Assembly: GCF_018326305.1 (NCBI RefSeq)
Contig: NZ_AP023415.1
Location: forward strand, 1,116,001 to 1,180,000
Length of the DNA: 64,000 nt
Source of the DNA: Vescimonas fastidiosa
GTDB lineage: Bacteria; Bacillota; Clostridia; Oscillospirales; Oscillospiraceae
Direction of reading: 5' to 3'
The notes under the pieces: model-generated
Databases searched by the model: none
What the model saw: only the letters and a program-made list of their open reading frames with translations
Told to the model about the DNA's origin: nothing
Part shown: in pieces, positions 31,831-39,960 of the stretch
Layout of the letters: each line of letters opens with the position of its first letter
Position numbering within the stretch: position 1 is the first letter of the stretch
Position numbers and translations under genes: made by a program

Positions 31831-32511
31831 TTATTCCTCCGGTCTGCGGGCAACCGTGGCGCACAGGCCCGCAAAATACTTGTAAAAGGGCACCAGCAGC
31901 TTGAAATTCTCTAAAATCTCCTCCGCCAGCTCCGGCTGGAAAATCTTCTCGTCCAGGGGCAGCTCATGGGAAAGAGTAATGGATTTCTTCTGAAACCAGG
32001 GCCGCAGGCGGTCGCTGACCTCTCCCCTGCTACGGGCGTAGCTGTCGCCATTGAGGGTGAAAATGTCCTGCTTTTCAAAGCCCCGCACCAGCTTCTCAAA
32101 TTTCGCCGGATGCGCCTGCAGATCCCGGCGAAATGCCTCCATCAGCTCCGCCGGAGCCTGCCAGAAGCCCATGCCGTAGCTGTAATACTCCGGCGCGATC
32201 TCGAAATAAAAGGTGGGCCGACCGGTCCAGTCCTTGTCCCCGGTGCGCACGCAGAACCACAGGTGGTCCTTGTAGGGGCCCCGACCGAAAAGCCGCCGGG
32301 CATCCCGATAAATGCGGCTTGTTTTCAGCATCAGCGGCTCCCGGGGCAGCATCGCCTGCACGCCCTCATAGACCTGCTCTCCCAGAGCCCGGGTGGGCTC
32401 CAAAAGCTGGGTCTGGTACTGCTGCTTATGCTCCAAAAACCAGCCCCGCTCATTGTTAAAGCGGATACCCCACATAAAGTCCACCGTCTCCTGTGTATAG
32501 CCCTGAAACAT
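31831..32511 (-). CDS. DUF2461 family protein
   Basis: The protein has 226 aa. It carries the DUF2461 pattern: NNERGWFLEHKQQY near the N terminus, KTSRIYRDARRLFGRGPYKD, and YFEIAPEYYSYGMGFWQ. The family is widespread, cytoplasmic and of unknown function. The ATG at 32511 has GGAGGGAGC upstream. It is the first gene of a two-gene unit with the PhzF-like gene. Confidence 0.88.
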   Translation of the reverse strand: MFQGYTQETVDFMWGIRFNNERGWFLEHKQQYQTQLLEPTRALGEQVYEGVQAMLPREPLMLKTSRIYRDARRLFGRGPYKDHLWFCVRTGDKDWTGRPTFYFEIAPEYYSYGMGFWQAPAELMEAFRRDLQAHPAKFEKLVRGFEKQDIFTLNGDSYARSRGEVSDRLRPWFQKKSITLSHELPLDEKIFQPELAEEILENFKLLVPFYKYFAGLCATVARRPEE

Positions 32512-32601
32512 ACGGCTCCCTCCTGTTTGATCTGTAAATTTATAATAAGTATATCCTTTATCGCGGCAAAAAACAAGGGGACATTCCCGGCAAAGTAATG
32601 T

Positions 32602-32769
32602 GTCATTGCGAAGTCAGTGACCGATGCCAGAGAAAATCGTCGAAGCACTACCCGTGCGGGAGGGGCAGAGCCCCTCCCCTACGCGCCACCAGAAAATCCA
32701 CCGCACCCCATGCAAAAACCCTGTCATTGCGAAGCCAATGTACACACTGGCTGTGGCAATCCGTACTCC
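32602..32769. repeat. Intergenic palindromic repeats (GTCATTGCGA family), two copies
   Basis: One degenerate copy starts at 32602 and a complete copy runs 32723-32769: GTCATTGCGAAGCC..GGCTGTGGCAATCCGT. Other copies are at 34505, 43377 and 55776. The 425-bp stretch 32512-32938 holds no supported gene, only these repeats and GC-rich palindromes. Confidence 0.7.
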
Positions 32770-32890
32770 CCTGCGGGGATAACCTTTTCGGCGCACCGCA
32801 CTCCTTGTATCGCGCCGGGTTTATACCGCAACTCTTGTAATTGCGCAGGGCGGGGTGCCCGCACCCCGCCGCATACACCGCCCCCACGCA

Positions 32891-32922
32891 AAAGGACGGA
32901 CGCCCCACAAGCGTCCGTCCTT
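32891..32922 (-). terminator. Terminator of the aminotransferase gene
   Basis: A perfect stem AAGGACGGACGC (32892-32903) / GCGTCCGTCCTT (32911-32922). On the minus strand it is followed by TTGCGTGG after TT, 17 bp downstream of the stop codon. Confidence 0.75.
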
Positions 32923-32938
32923 CCCAATTCTGCAAAAA

Positions 32939-34129
32939 TTATCTGTTATTATAGGCCTGAATGCCCAGGGCCAGCAGGTCCATGGCCCGCTCCAGATCCG
33001 CCTGCTTGAGAACATAGGCAATGCGAATTTCGTTGATGCCCTTGCCGGGGGTGGCGTAGAATCCGCCGCCGGGGGCAAACATCACCGTGTCGCCGTGGTC
33101 GTCGAAGTGCTCCAGCAGCCAGATCTGGAACTTCTCCGCGTCGTCCACCGGCAGGGCGGCCATGGCATAAAACGCGCCCTTGGGGCACTCGCATACCACC
33201 CCGGGGATCTCCTGCAGCTTGCGCATCACCGTGTCCCGGCGGCGCTTGTACTCGTCCCGGACGGCGGCGAAATACGCCGGTCCCACATCGTACAGAGCGG
33301 CGGAGGCCACCTGGTCGATGGTGGGCACGCACAGACGGCACTGGGCATACTTCATGGCGTGGGCCATCAGCTCCTTATTCCGGGAAATGAGGCAGCCAAT
33401 GCGTGCGCCGCAGGCGGAAAAGCGCTTGGAAACGGTGTCGATAACAATGACATTCTCCGCCGCGTCCTCAAATTCGCCCAGAGACTGCAGCGGCTCCCCG
33501 GCGTACACGAACTCCCGGTATGCCTCGTCGCCGATGATGAACAGGCCATGCTCCTTGGCAATGTCCACCATCATGCGCATCTCCTCCGGGGTCAGCACGG
33601 TGCCGGTGGGGTTGCCGGGGTTGGTACACATAATGGCCCGGGTATGCTCGTTGATCTCCGCCTCGATCTTCTTGCGGTCGGCGTAGTGGTAGCCCTCCTC
33701 GGGCTTGGTGGGAATGGGATGGATGGACGCGCCGCAGGTGCAGACCATGGTGTTATAGTTGGGATAAAACGGCTCGGGAATAAGAATCTCGTCCCCGTCG
33801 TCCAGAATGCAGTTCATGGCGATCTGCAGGGCCTCGGAGCCGCCGTTGGTAATGAGAATATCCTCCGGCGCAAAATGCATATTCAGCTTGGCATAGTAGC
33901 CGCGGATGGCCTCGATGAGCACCGGCATACCGGGGGACGGGGCATACTCCAGCACCGGCTGGTCAAAATGCTTCACCGCGTCAAAATAGGCCTTGGGCGT
34001 CTCAATGTCGGGCTGTCCGATGTTCAAATGATAGATTTTCTTGCCTTTTTCCTGGGCCGCCACCGCATAGGGATGGAACTTGCGCATGGGGGAAAGGCCG
34101 CACTTTTCCACTTTCGTTGAAAACTTCAT
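32939..34129 (-). CDS. Class I/II PLP-dependent aminotransferase (aspartate aminotransferase-like)
   Basis: The protein has 396 aa from ATG 34129 with AGGAGGAGC upstream; the frame extends to 34153 but those codons overlap the ribosome-binding site. Fold type I landmarks are present: NIGQPDIETP, NPGNPTGTVL, DEAYREFVY and the PLP lysine in DTVSKRFSACGAR, plus a C-terminal Arg in NEIRIAYV that binds the substrate carboxylate. It transfers amino groups between amino acids and 2-oxo acids; the exact substrate cannot be read from sequence. It appears monocistronic. Confidence 0.93.
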   Translation of the reverse strand: MKFSTKVEKCGLSPMRKFHPYAVAAQEKGKKIYHLNIGQPDIETPKAYFDAVKHFDQPVLEYAPSPGMPVLIEAIRGYYAKLNMHFAPEDILITNGGSEALQIAMNCILDDGDEILIPEPFYPNYNTMVCTCGASIHPIPTKPEEGYHYADRKKIEAEINEHTRAIMCTNPGNPTGTVLTPEEMRMMVDIAKEHGLFIIGDEAYREFVYAGEPLQSLGEFEDAAENVIVIDTVSKRFSACGARIGCLISRNKELMAHAMKYAQCRLCVPTIDQVASAALYDVGPAYFAAVRDEYKRRRDTVMRKLQEIPGVVCECPKGAFYAMAALPVDDAEKFQIWLLEHFDDHGDTVMFAPGGGFYATPGKGINEIRIAYVLKQADLERAMDLLALGIQAYNNR

Positions 34130-34261
34130 ATTAGCTCCTCCTATTTTTTTCACACGGAGAACCTCTCTCCACCTGTATCATACTCCGTCCGGCCATAAAT
34201 AACAAGCCATAAATCCTCCAAAAAAGCGCCACAAGGGAAAAAACCTTGTGACGCTGAGACT

Positions 34262-34446
34262 GTCGAAAAACCCTCCGGGTTTTTCCGACAAAAGGATCGC
34301 AGTCTGCTGCGCGCATAATTTTGAGCCCTTGGCTCAAAATTCCACACTGGCAGCCTGAGAGGTATTTTCTCTCACGCACATGTCGCGAGAGAAAATGATT
34401 TTATTTCTTTGCCGCCTGCGGGCGGCAAACTCTGCGAGGCTTTTTG
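34262..34446 (-). repeat. ~185-bp dispersed intergenic repeat, copy 1
   Basis: Shares with 46189-46374 and 56412-56508, in reverse orientation, the blocks AAAAAGCCTCGCAGAGTTTG, CCGCCCGCAGGCGGCAAA, GACATGTGCGTG and TTATGCGCGCAGCAG. The third copy lacks the middle. A short version of its end (CCTCCGGGTTTTTCC) is at 888-905. No coding frame is conserved. Confidence 0.7.
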
Positions 34447-34453
34447 ACGCAAA

Positions 34454-34487
34454 AAGCGCCACAAGGGAAAAACCCTTGTGGCGCTTT
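34454..34487 (-). terminator. mreB terminator
   Basis: The stem AGCGCCACAAGGG / CCCTTGTGGCGCT (34455-34485) is followed on the minus strand by TTTTTGCG. A near-identical hairpin at 34224-34255 flanks the other side of the dispersed repeat. A GTCATTGC-family repeat copy lies at 34505-34547. Confidence 0.75.
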
Positions 34488-34572
34488 GTATTTTAATGAA
34501 ACTTGTCATTGCCAGGCCGGTGCGCACCGGCTGTGGCAATCCGTTCTCTGCAGGATTTTTCGCCAGCAGCTT

Positions 34573-35607
34573 TTAGTTCATCTGCCGCCGACGGGACAGG
34601 TTCACCGTGCCGTCCTGCATAGCGTTCAGAGACTCCAGGCTCTTGCCGGTGCCCTCGGCCACGCAGGAGATGGCGTCCTCGGCCACCTGGGTGTGAATGC
34701 CGGTCCGGGCCTCCACCAGCTTGTCAAAGCCCTTTACCAGGCTGCCGCCGCCGGTCATGACGATGCCGTTGTTGGAGATGTCGCCCACCAGCTCCGGGGG
34801 GGTGCGCTCCAGAACGCTGTGGATAGCCTCCAGAATGCGCTCCACCGGCTCCTCAAAGGCCTCCAGCATCTCGGAGGCGTGTACGGTAATGGTCTTGGGC
34901 AGGCCCGTCACCAGGCAGCGGCCCTTCACATCAATACTGGCGTCCTCCTCCTGGGGATAGACGCAGCCGATCTCGATCTTCATCTGCTCGGCGGTGCGCT
35001 CGCCCACCAGCACATTGTGCTTGCGGCGCATATACTTCACCACGGCCTCGTTGAACTGGTCGCCGGCCACCTTGATAGAGGCAGATTCCACCACACCGGA
35101 CAGGCTGATCACCGCAATATCGCTGGTGCCGCCGCCGATGTCCACCACCATGTGGCCGTCGGGCAGGGCGATGTCGATGCCCGCGCCGATGGCAGCCGCC
35201 ACAGGCTCCTCAATGAGGTACACCCGCCGTGCGCCCGCCTGGATACCCGCATCCACCACGGCGCGCTCCTCTACCTCGGTGATGCCGGAGGGCACGCAGA
35301 TAATAAGCCGGGGCTTAAAGAAGAAGCTGCTGCCGCCGGAAATTTTGCGCATAAACTCCTTGAGCATCCGCTCGGTCATGTCGTAGTCGGAGATAACGCC
35401 CTCCCGCAGGGGACGAATGGCCACGATGTTGCCGGGGGTACGGCCCAGCATGGCCTGGGCGTCGGCGCCCACCTTCAGCAGCTTGCCGCTGTTTTTGTCG
35501 ATGGCCACCACCGACGGCTCGTTGAGCACGATGCCCTTGCCCTTCACATACACCAGAACGGAAGCCGTTCCCAAATCAATACCAATATCCTTTGCCCATG
35601 CACACAT
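34573..35607 (-). CDS. mreB: Rod-shape-determining actin homologue MreB/Mbl
   Basis: The protein has 344 aa from ATG 35607 (GAGGTG 7 nt upstream; the upstream ATG at 35622 sits before that site). It has actin-family motifs: phosphate 1 GIDLGTASVLVY, phosphate 2 VVDIGGGTSDIAV, and the adenosine loop IVMTGGGSLVKG. It polymerises under the membrane and guides lateral cell-wall synthesis. No mreC or mreD is next to it, so it is a stand-alone copy of the Mbl/MreBH type. Confidence 0.95.
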   Translation of the reverse strand: MCAWAKDIGIDLGTASVLVYVKGKGIVLNEPSVVAIDKNSGKLLKVGADAQAMLGRTPGNIVAIRPLREGVISDYDMTERMLKEFMRKISGGSSFFFKPRLIICVPSGITEVEERAVVDAGIQAGARRVYLIEEPVAAAIGAGIDIALPDGHMVVDIGGGTSDIAVISLSGVVESASIKVAGDQFNEAVVKYMRRKHNVLVGERTAEQMKIEIGCVYPQEEDASIDVKGRCLVTGLPKTITVHASEMLEAFEEPVERILEAIHSVLERTPPELVGDISNNGIVMTGGGSLVKGFDKLVEARTGIHTQVAEDAISCVAEGTGKSLESLNAMQDGTVNLSRRRQMN

Positions 35608-35743
35608 AGCTTTGCACCTCATCGTTTCGTCAAAATATGGTCGCGGCGAAATCCGCCGATTCTTACCTAAAGTAGTATTATAGAGTGTCTCTTTCCATTT
35701 TGCAAGGGATTCTCTTTCATTTTTTCAAATTGTTCCCGTTTAT

Positions 35744-36685
35744 TTACAAAATAGTCACCAACAGCCACAGGGGCACCGTCACCGCCGCGCACAGGGTGGA
35801 GAGCATCACGCACCGGGTAGCCAGTCCCCAGTCCCCGCCGTACTGCCGGGTGAACAGGGCGCAGCAGCTCCCGCAGGGCATGGCCGAAAGCAGCAGCAGG
35901 GTCTGCCCCGCCGCCGTCAGCTCCCCTATGCACAGCCGCCAAAGTCCCAGCACCGCCGCCGGGATAAGGACCAGACGCAGGGCCGTCAGAGCCCATGCCT
36001 TCCCGTCCCGGACCAGGGCACGCAGATCCCCCTCGCCCAGCTGCGCCCCCACTAAAAACAGCACCATGGGCGCCGTGGCGTCCGCCGCCATAGACAAGGC
36101 CTTGGCCACAAATTCCGGCAGTCTCAGCCCCGTGGCAAACAGGAAAAAGCCTATGGCCACCCCCGCCAGTCCCGGGGATAACAGTCCCCCCAGGGCTGAG
36201 CGCCGGGGCCGGCCGCACCCGGTCTGGATCAGCAGAATGCCCACCGTGAAGATCAGCACATCGTTTACCAGCTCCACAACGGAGGCCAAAAACAGCATCT
36301 CCTCCCCCAGCAAAAGCCGGATAAGAGGCATACCGATGAGCCCTGTATTGGCAAAGGCGGCGGCAAAGAGGAGGATGCCCCCGGGCACACCTCCTATTTT
36401 ACCCGCCTTCAGCCAGATCCATGCGCACGCCGCCCCCAGGGCAATGATTATCAGCGCCCACACCGCCGCCTGGCCCGCCTGCCGCACCAGCTCCCGGTCG
36501 GCCTGCACCCGAGCCATAGCATCCACCACCATGGCCGGCCACAGAAAATTCACCAGCACCGAGGACAGTCCCTCCACCTGCCGGCTCTGTAAAATTTTCT
36601 TTTTTGTAAAAAGGTAGCCCGGTATCGCCAGCAGCAGAAAAACGCCCACCGACGAGACCGCCTCCAAAAAAGCCCGGGTCTGCAT
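35744..36685 (-). CDS. AEC family transporter (auxin efflux carrier-like)
   Basis: The protein has 313 aa with about ten hydrophobic segments in two five-helix halves and an intracellular loop near the middle. The Pro/Asn-containing helix FANTGLIGMPL and LPCG-like AMPCGSCCALF match the AEC/Mae1 family. Such carriers export or take up organic acids; the substrate is unknown. Its start is 1 bp after the comF stop, so it ends the recD2-comF-AEC operon. Confidence 0.9.
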   Translation of the reverse strand: MQTRAFLEAVSSVGVFLLLAIPGYLFTKKKILQSRQVEGLSSVLVNFLWPAMVVDAMARVQADRELVRQAGQAAVWALIIIALGAACAWIWLKAGKIGGVPGGILLFAAAFANTGLIGMPLIRLLLGEEMLFLASVVELVNDVLIFTVGILLIQTGCGRPRRSALGGLLSPGLAGVAIGFFLFATGLRLPEFVAKALSMAADATAPMVLFLVGAQLGEGDLRALVRDGKAWALTALRLVLIPAAVLGLWRLCIGELTAAGQTLLLLSAMPCGSCCALFTRQYGGDWGLATRCVMLSTLCAAVTVPLWLLVTIL

Positions 36686-36686
36686 C

Positions 36687-37367
36687 TTACTTCTTTTCCT
36701 CCGCAGCCGCCAGAGTCAGGCACAGCACCTCCTTGGCCCCGGCCTCCTTCAGCACCCGTACGCACTCGGCCAGGGTGGCTCCGGTGGTGCGGATGTCATC
36801 AATGAGCAGCAGCCGCTTCCCCGCGAACCGCTCCGGCTGCACCGGCTCGTATACGCCCAGCACATTGGCCCGGCGCTCCTCGTGGCTCTCCATGCCCGAC
36901 TGGGCGGGGTTGTCCACCACCTTGCGCAGGGTCTCCAGGGGCTCCGTGTGCCAGTCCACGCACAGGGACGCAGCCAGATAGCGGGCCTGGTCAAAGCCCC
37001 GCTTTTTAAGCCGTTTTTTGCTCACCGGCACCCAGGTAACGGCGTCAAATTCGCCGGAAAAATTCTCCGCCGCGCACTGGGCCATCATCTGTCCGAAGCA
37101 GGACACGGCCCCCATTTTCCGCCCGAATTTGAAATCCAGAATGGCCTTTCGCACCGAACCGTCATAGTAGAGGGGCGCGGCGCACCGGGCAAAGCCCGCC
37201 TCCTCCACCGCCCGCTCTCCGGTATAGGGCAGGGATTTTTCACACTTATCACACAGCAGGTCCTTCCCCGTCACCGCCCCGCAAAAGGGGCACCGCCGCG
37301 GCAGGAAAAAGTTCAGTATACCCCGCTCCGCCTTGTCTAAGGCCTCGTTCAAGTCTGTTATGCTCAC
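36687..37367 (-). CDS. comF: ComF-like phosphoribosyltransferase
   Basis: The protein has 226 aa. An N-terminal zinc finger (CPFC, then CDKC) is followed by a phosphoribosyltransferase fold with the PRPP loop LLLIDDIRTTGAT. ComF proteins assist DNA uptake in competent bacteria and may bind the ssDNA translocase. The start overlaps the recD2 stop by 4 bp, a coupling consistent with a shared DNA-processing role. Confidence 0.93.
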   Translation of the reverse strand: MSITDLNEALDKAERGILNFFLPRRCPFCGAVTGKDLLCDKCEKSLPYTGERAVEEAGFARCAAPLYYDGSVRKAILDFKFGRKMGAVSCFGQMMAQCAAENFSGEFDAVTWVPVSKKRLKKRGFDQARYLAASLCVDWHTEPLETLRKVVDNPAQSGMESHEERRANVLGVYEPVQPERFAGKRLLLIDDIRTTGATLAECVRVLKEAGAKEVLCLTLAAAEEKK

Positions 37368-39574
37368 GCTTCCGTTCCTCCCTCTTTCAGTCTCCGCCGC
37401 AGGCCGCTGTACCGGCGCGTGCGGCGGTCGTTTTCCGCCATCTGTCCGGGAATGGTGTCGTCTCCTACCATAATCAGCAGCTCCCGGGCCCGGGTCATAG
37501 CCGTGTACAGCACCCCCCGCACCAGCAGTCCCGGCGCCGCCGGAGCTGCCAGCAGGATCACCGCCTTGTATTCGCTGCCTTGGGCCTTATGTACCGTAAT
37601 GGCGTAGGCCATGTCCAGCTGATTCAGCATGTCCGCGGTGTAGCCCACGGTGCGGTCGTCAAACCGCAGGGTCATCAGCTCCCCAGAGGGGTCTATCTCC
37701 TCCACAGTGCCCACATCGCCGTTAAAGATACCGGTGCCCATGGTGCCGTCGTCCTTTTCCCACAGCACATCGTAGTTGTTTTTGGTCTGCATCACCCGGT
37801 CGCCCTCCCGGAAAATGAGGTCGCCGAACTGCTTTTCGTTCTTTGTCCGGGACGGCGGGTTCAGCGCCGCCTGGAGGCAGCGGTTCAGCTGCACCGTGCC
37901 GCACTCGCCCCTGCGGGTGGGGGTCAGCACCTGGATGTCCTCCGGGGCAATGCCCATTTTTTCCGGCAGCCGGGTCTTGCACAGCTCCACCACCGTGCTC
38001 ACCATTCGCTCCGGCACCCGGCGGCACAGGAAGAAAAAGTCCCCTTGGTTGGTTTTCAGGTCCGGCCCGATGCCGCCGTTGACCAGGTGGGCGTTGCGAA
38101 TAATATAGGACTTGTCCGCCTGACGGAAAACCTCTTTCAGGGCAACCAAAGGAACCCGTCCGCTGCGAATGAGATCGCTGAACACATTCCCCGCCCCCAC
38201 CGAGGGCAGCTGATCCGCGTCGCCGATCATCACCAGCCTGCATCCGGGCCGCAGAGCCGAGAGCAGCGCCTGCATCAGCGGCAGGTCCACCATGCTCATC
38301 TCGTCCACCAGCACGGCCTCCGCCTCCAGGGGGTCGCTCTCCCCTTTTTTGTAGGTCACCCGGCCCGTCAGGTCGTTGTAGCTCATGCCCAGACACCGGT
38401 GGATGGTCTGAGCCTCCCGCTCACACAGCTCTCCCATTCGCTTGGCCGCCCGTCCCGTAGGGGCCAGGAGCAGAATGTCCAGTCCCATTTTTTCAAACAA
38501 ATGCACAATGGCCCGGGTCGCCGTAGTCTTACCCGTGCCGGGTCCGCCGGTGAGCAGCAGCACCCCGGACCGGGCCGCAAGGGTCACCGCCTCCCTTTGC
38601 AGCGGCGCATAGCGGATACCCTGGGTCATTTCCATTTCCTCAATGACACCGTCCACGCCCCGGACCTTTCCATAGGGGAAGCGCAGCATGCTCAGCAGCT
38701 TATTTGCCACAAAGCACTCCGCCTCATATAGCTCCGGGGTGTAGCAACCCAGGACACCCGCCACCTGCTCCTGGCGGATGGCTCCCTGCTCCACCATGGT
38801 ATCCAGGCACATCTCCACCCGGTCCGGCGGCAGACCGATCAGCTGTGCCGCCGCCCACAGGAGCTTTTCCCGGGGCAAAAACACATGGCCGTTTCCCTGG
38901 TTGTGCTGCAATTCATACAGCAGCGCCGCCTGGGTGCGGCAGGGGCTGTCGCCGTCAAAGCCCATGCTCAGGGCCATCTCGTCCGCCCGGGAAAATTCCA
39001 CCCCGAAGCTCTGCCCGGCGAGCAGATACGGGTCCTCCCGGAGCCTTTGCAGGGCCTGGGCCCCATAGACCCTATGGGCCTGCACCGCCAGATGCACCGG
39101 CAGGTCATACCGGGCCATAAACTCCATGGTCCGCCGCAGGCCCGTCAATTCCCGAAATGCCTTGGATAGTTCCATGGCCTTTTTGGCTGTAATGCCCTTT
39201 ATTTGGCTGAGTCGCTCCGGCTCCTCCTCCAGCACCCGGAGCGTGTCCGTACCGAATCGCTCCACCAGCCGCTCCGCCGTGGCCTGTCCCACCCCCTTGA
39301 GGATGCCGGAGGCCAGATAGCTGACGATCTCCTCTTCCTCCCGGGGCATACGCCGCTCCACCTGCTCGCAGGTGATCTGGGGCCCGTACAGCGGGTGGGT
39401 GATCCACACCCCCGTAACGGTCATTCCCTCGCCGGGGGCGGCATAGGGGATGCACCCCACCACCGTCACCACCTCTCCCTGCTCCGTCAGCAGGGAGAGC
39501 ACCGTGTACCCGTTTTCCTCATTCTGGAAGACCACCGACTGTACGGTTCCCTCCACTGTGCATCGCTCACCCAT
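37364..39574 (-). CDS. recD2: RecD2 family ATP-dependent 5'-3' DNA helicase
   Basis: The protein has 736 aa. The long N-terminal region (OB-fold and tandem helix-hairpin-helix, ILKGVGQATAERLVERFG at ~91-108) is typical of RecD2 and absent from RecBCD RecD. Walker A is GGPGTGKT (343-350), with VDEMSMVD (Walker B), GDADQLPSVG (motif III) and the C-terminal AYAITVHKAQGSEY and YTAMTRA (motifs V and VI). It unwinds DNA during repair and replication stress. The first gene of a recD2-comF-AEC operon. Confidence 0.96.
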   Translation of the reverse strand: MGERCTVEGTVQSVVFQNEENGYTVLSLLTEQGEVVTVVGCIPYAAPGEGMTVTGVWITHPLYGPQITCEQVERRMPREEEEIVSYLASGILKGVGQATAERLVERFGTDTLRVLEEEPERLSQIKGITAKKAMELSKAFRELTGLRRTMEFMARYDLPVHLAVQAHRVYGAQALQRLREDPYLLAGQSFGVEFSRADEMALSMGFDGDSPCRTQAALLYELQHNQGNGHVFLPREKLLWAAAQLIGLPPDRVEMCLDTMVEQGAIRQEQVAGVLGCYTPELYEAECFVANKLLSMLRFPYGKVRGVDGVIEEMEMTQGIRYAPLQREAVTLAARSGVLLLTGGPGTGKTTATRAIVHLFEKMGLDILLLAPTGRAAKRMGELCEREAQTIHRCLGMSYNDLTGRVTYKKGESDPLEAEAVLVDEMSMVDLPLMQALLSALRPGCRLVMIGDADQLPSVGAGNVFSDLIRSGRVPLVALKEVFRQADKSYIIRNAHLVNGGIGPDLKTNQGDFFFLCRRVPERMVSTVVELCKTRLPEKMGIAPEDIQVLTPTRRGECGTVQLNRCLQAALNPPSRTKNEKQFGDLIFREGDRVMQTKNNYDVLWEKDDGTMGTGIFNGDVGTVEEIDPSGELMTLRFDDRTVGYTADMLNQLDMAYAITVHKAQGSEYKAVILLAAPAAPGLLVRGVLYTAMTRARELLIMVGDDTIPGQMAENDRRTRRYSGLRRRLKEGGTEA

Positions 39575-39586
39575 GGCTTATCCTCT

Positions 39587-39922
39587 CTACTCTATGATCC
39601 GGTCCAGCTCACCCCGGTCCAGCACCATGATTTTATCAAACCGCTGCGCCAGCAGCTGCACCCGCCGCGCTCCCTCTGCCGTGAGGCCGCAGTCCACCAC
39701 GGCAATTTCCGCCGATCGCCCCAGCTGGGCCCGCACCTCCAGCAGTGCCCGGACCCAGCCCTCCAGGGCCTCTGCGCCGCCGCAGGCAGGCAGCACCAGC
39801 ACCGCCGGCACCTCCGGAGGCCGTCTGCGCAGGAGTACCCCCGTCACCAGCCACACCAGGGCCGCAATGCCCACCGCCGCTAAAAACGCCAGCACGCCGT
39901 TTCCCATCCAGTCCACCGTCAT
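39587..39922 (-). CDS. Small single-pass membrane protein, unknown
   Basis: The protein has 111 aa from ATG 39922; a GTG at 39916 sits better behind GAGGTG and is an alternative. One N-terminal transmembrane helix (GVLAFLAAVGIAALVWLVTG) is followed by an Arg-rich stop and an ~85-residue cytoplasmic domain with alternating hydrophobic strands (EIAVVDCGLTAEGA, KIMVLDRGELDRI). I do not recognise the family. It lies between uvrA (39 bp downstream of its stop) and recD2 on the same strand. Confidence 0.6.
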   Translation of the reverse strand: MTVDWMGNGVLAFLAAVGIAALVWLVTGVLLRRRPPEVPAVLVLPACGGAEALEGWVRALLEVRAQLGRSAEIAVVDCGLTAEGARRVQLLAQRFDKIMVLDRGELDRIIE

Positions 39923-39960
39923 CACCTCACACCAGTGTATGCCAGGCGAAGGCAATGGGG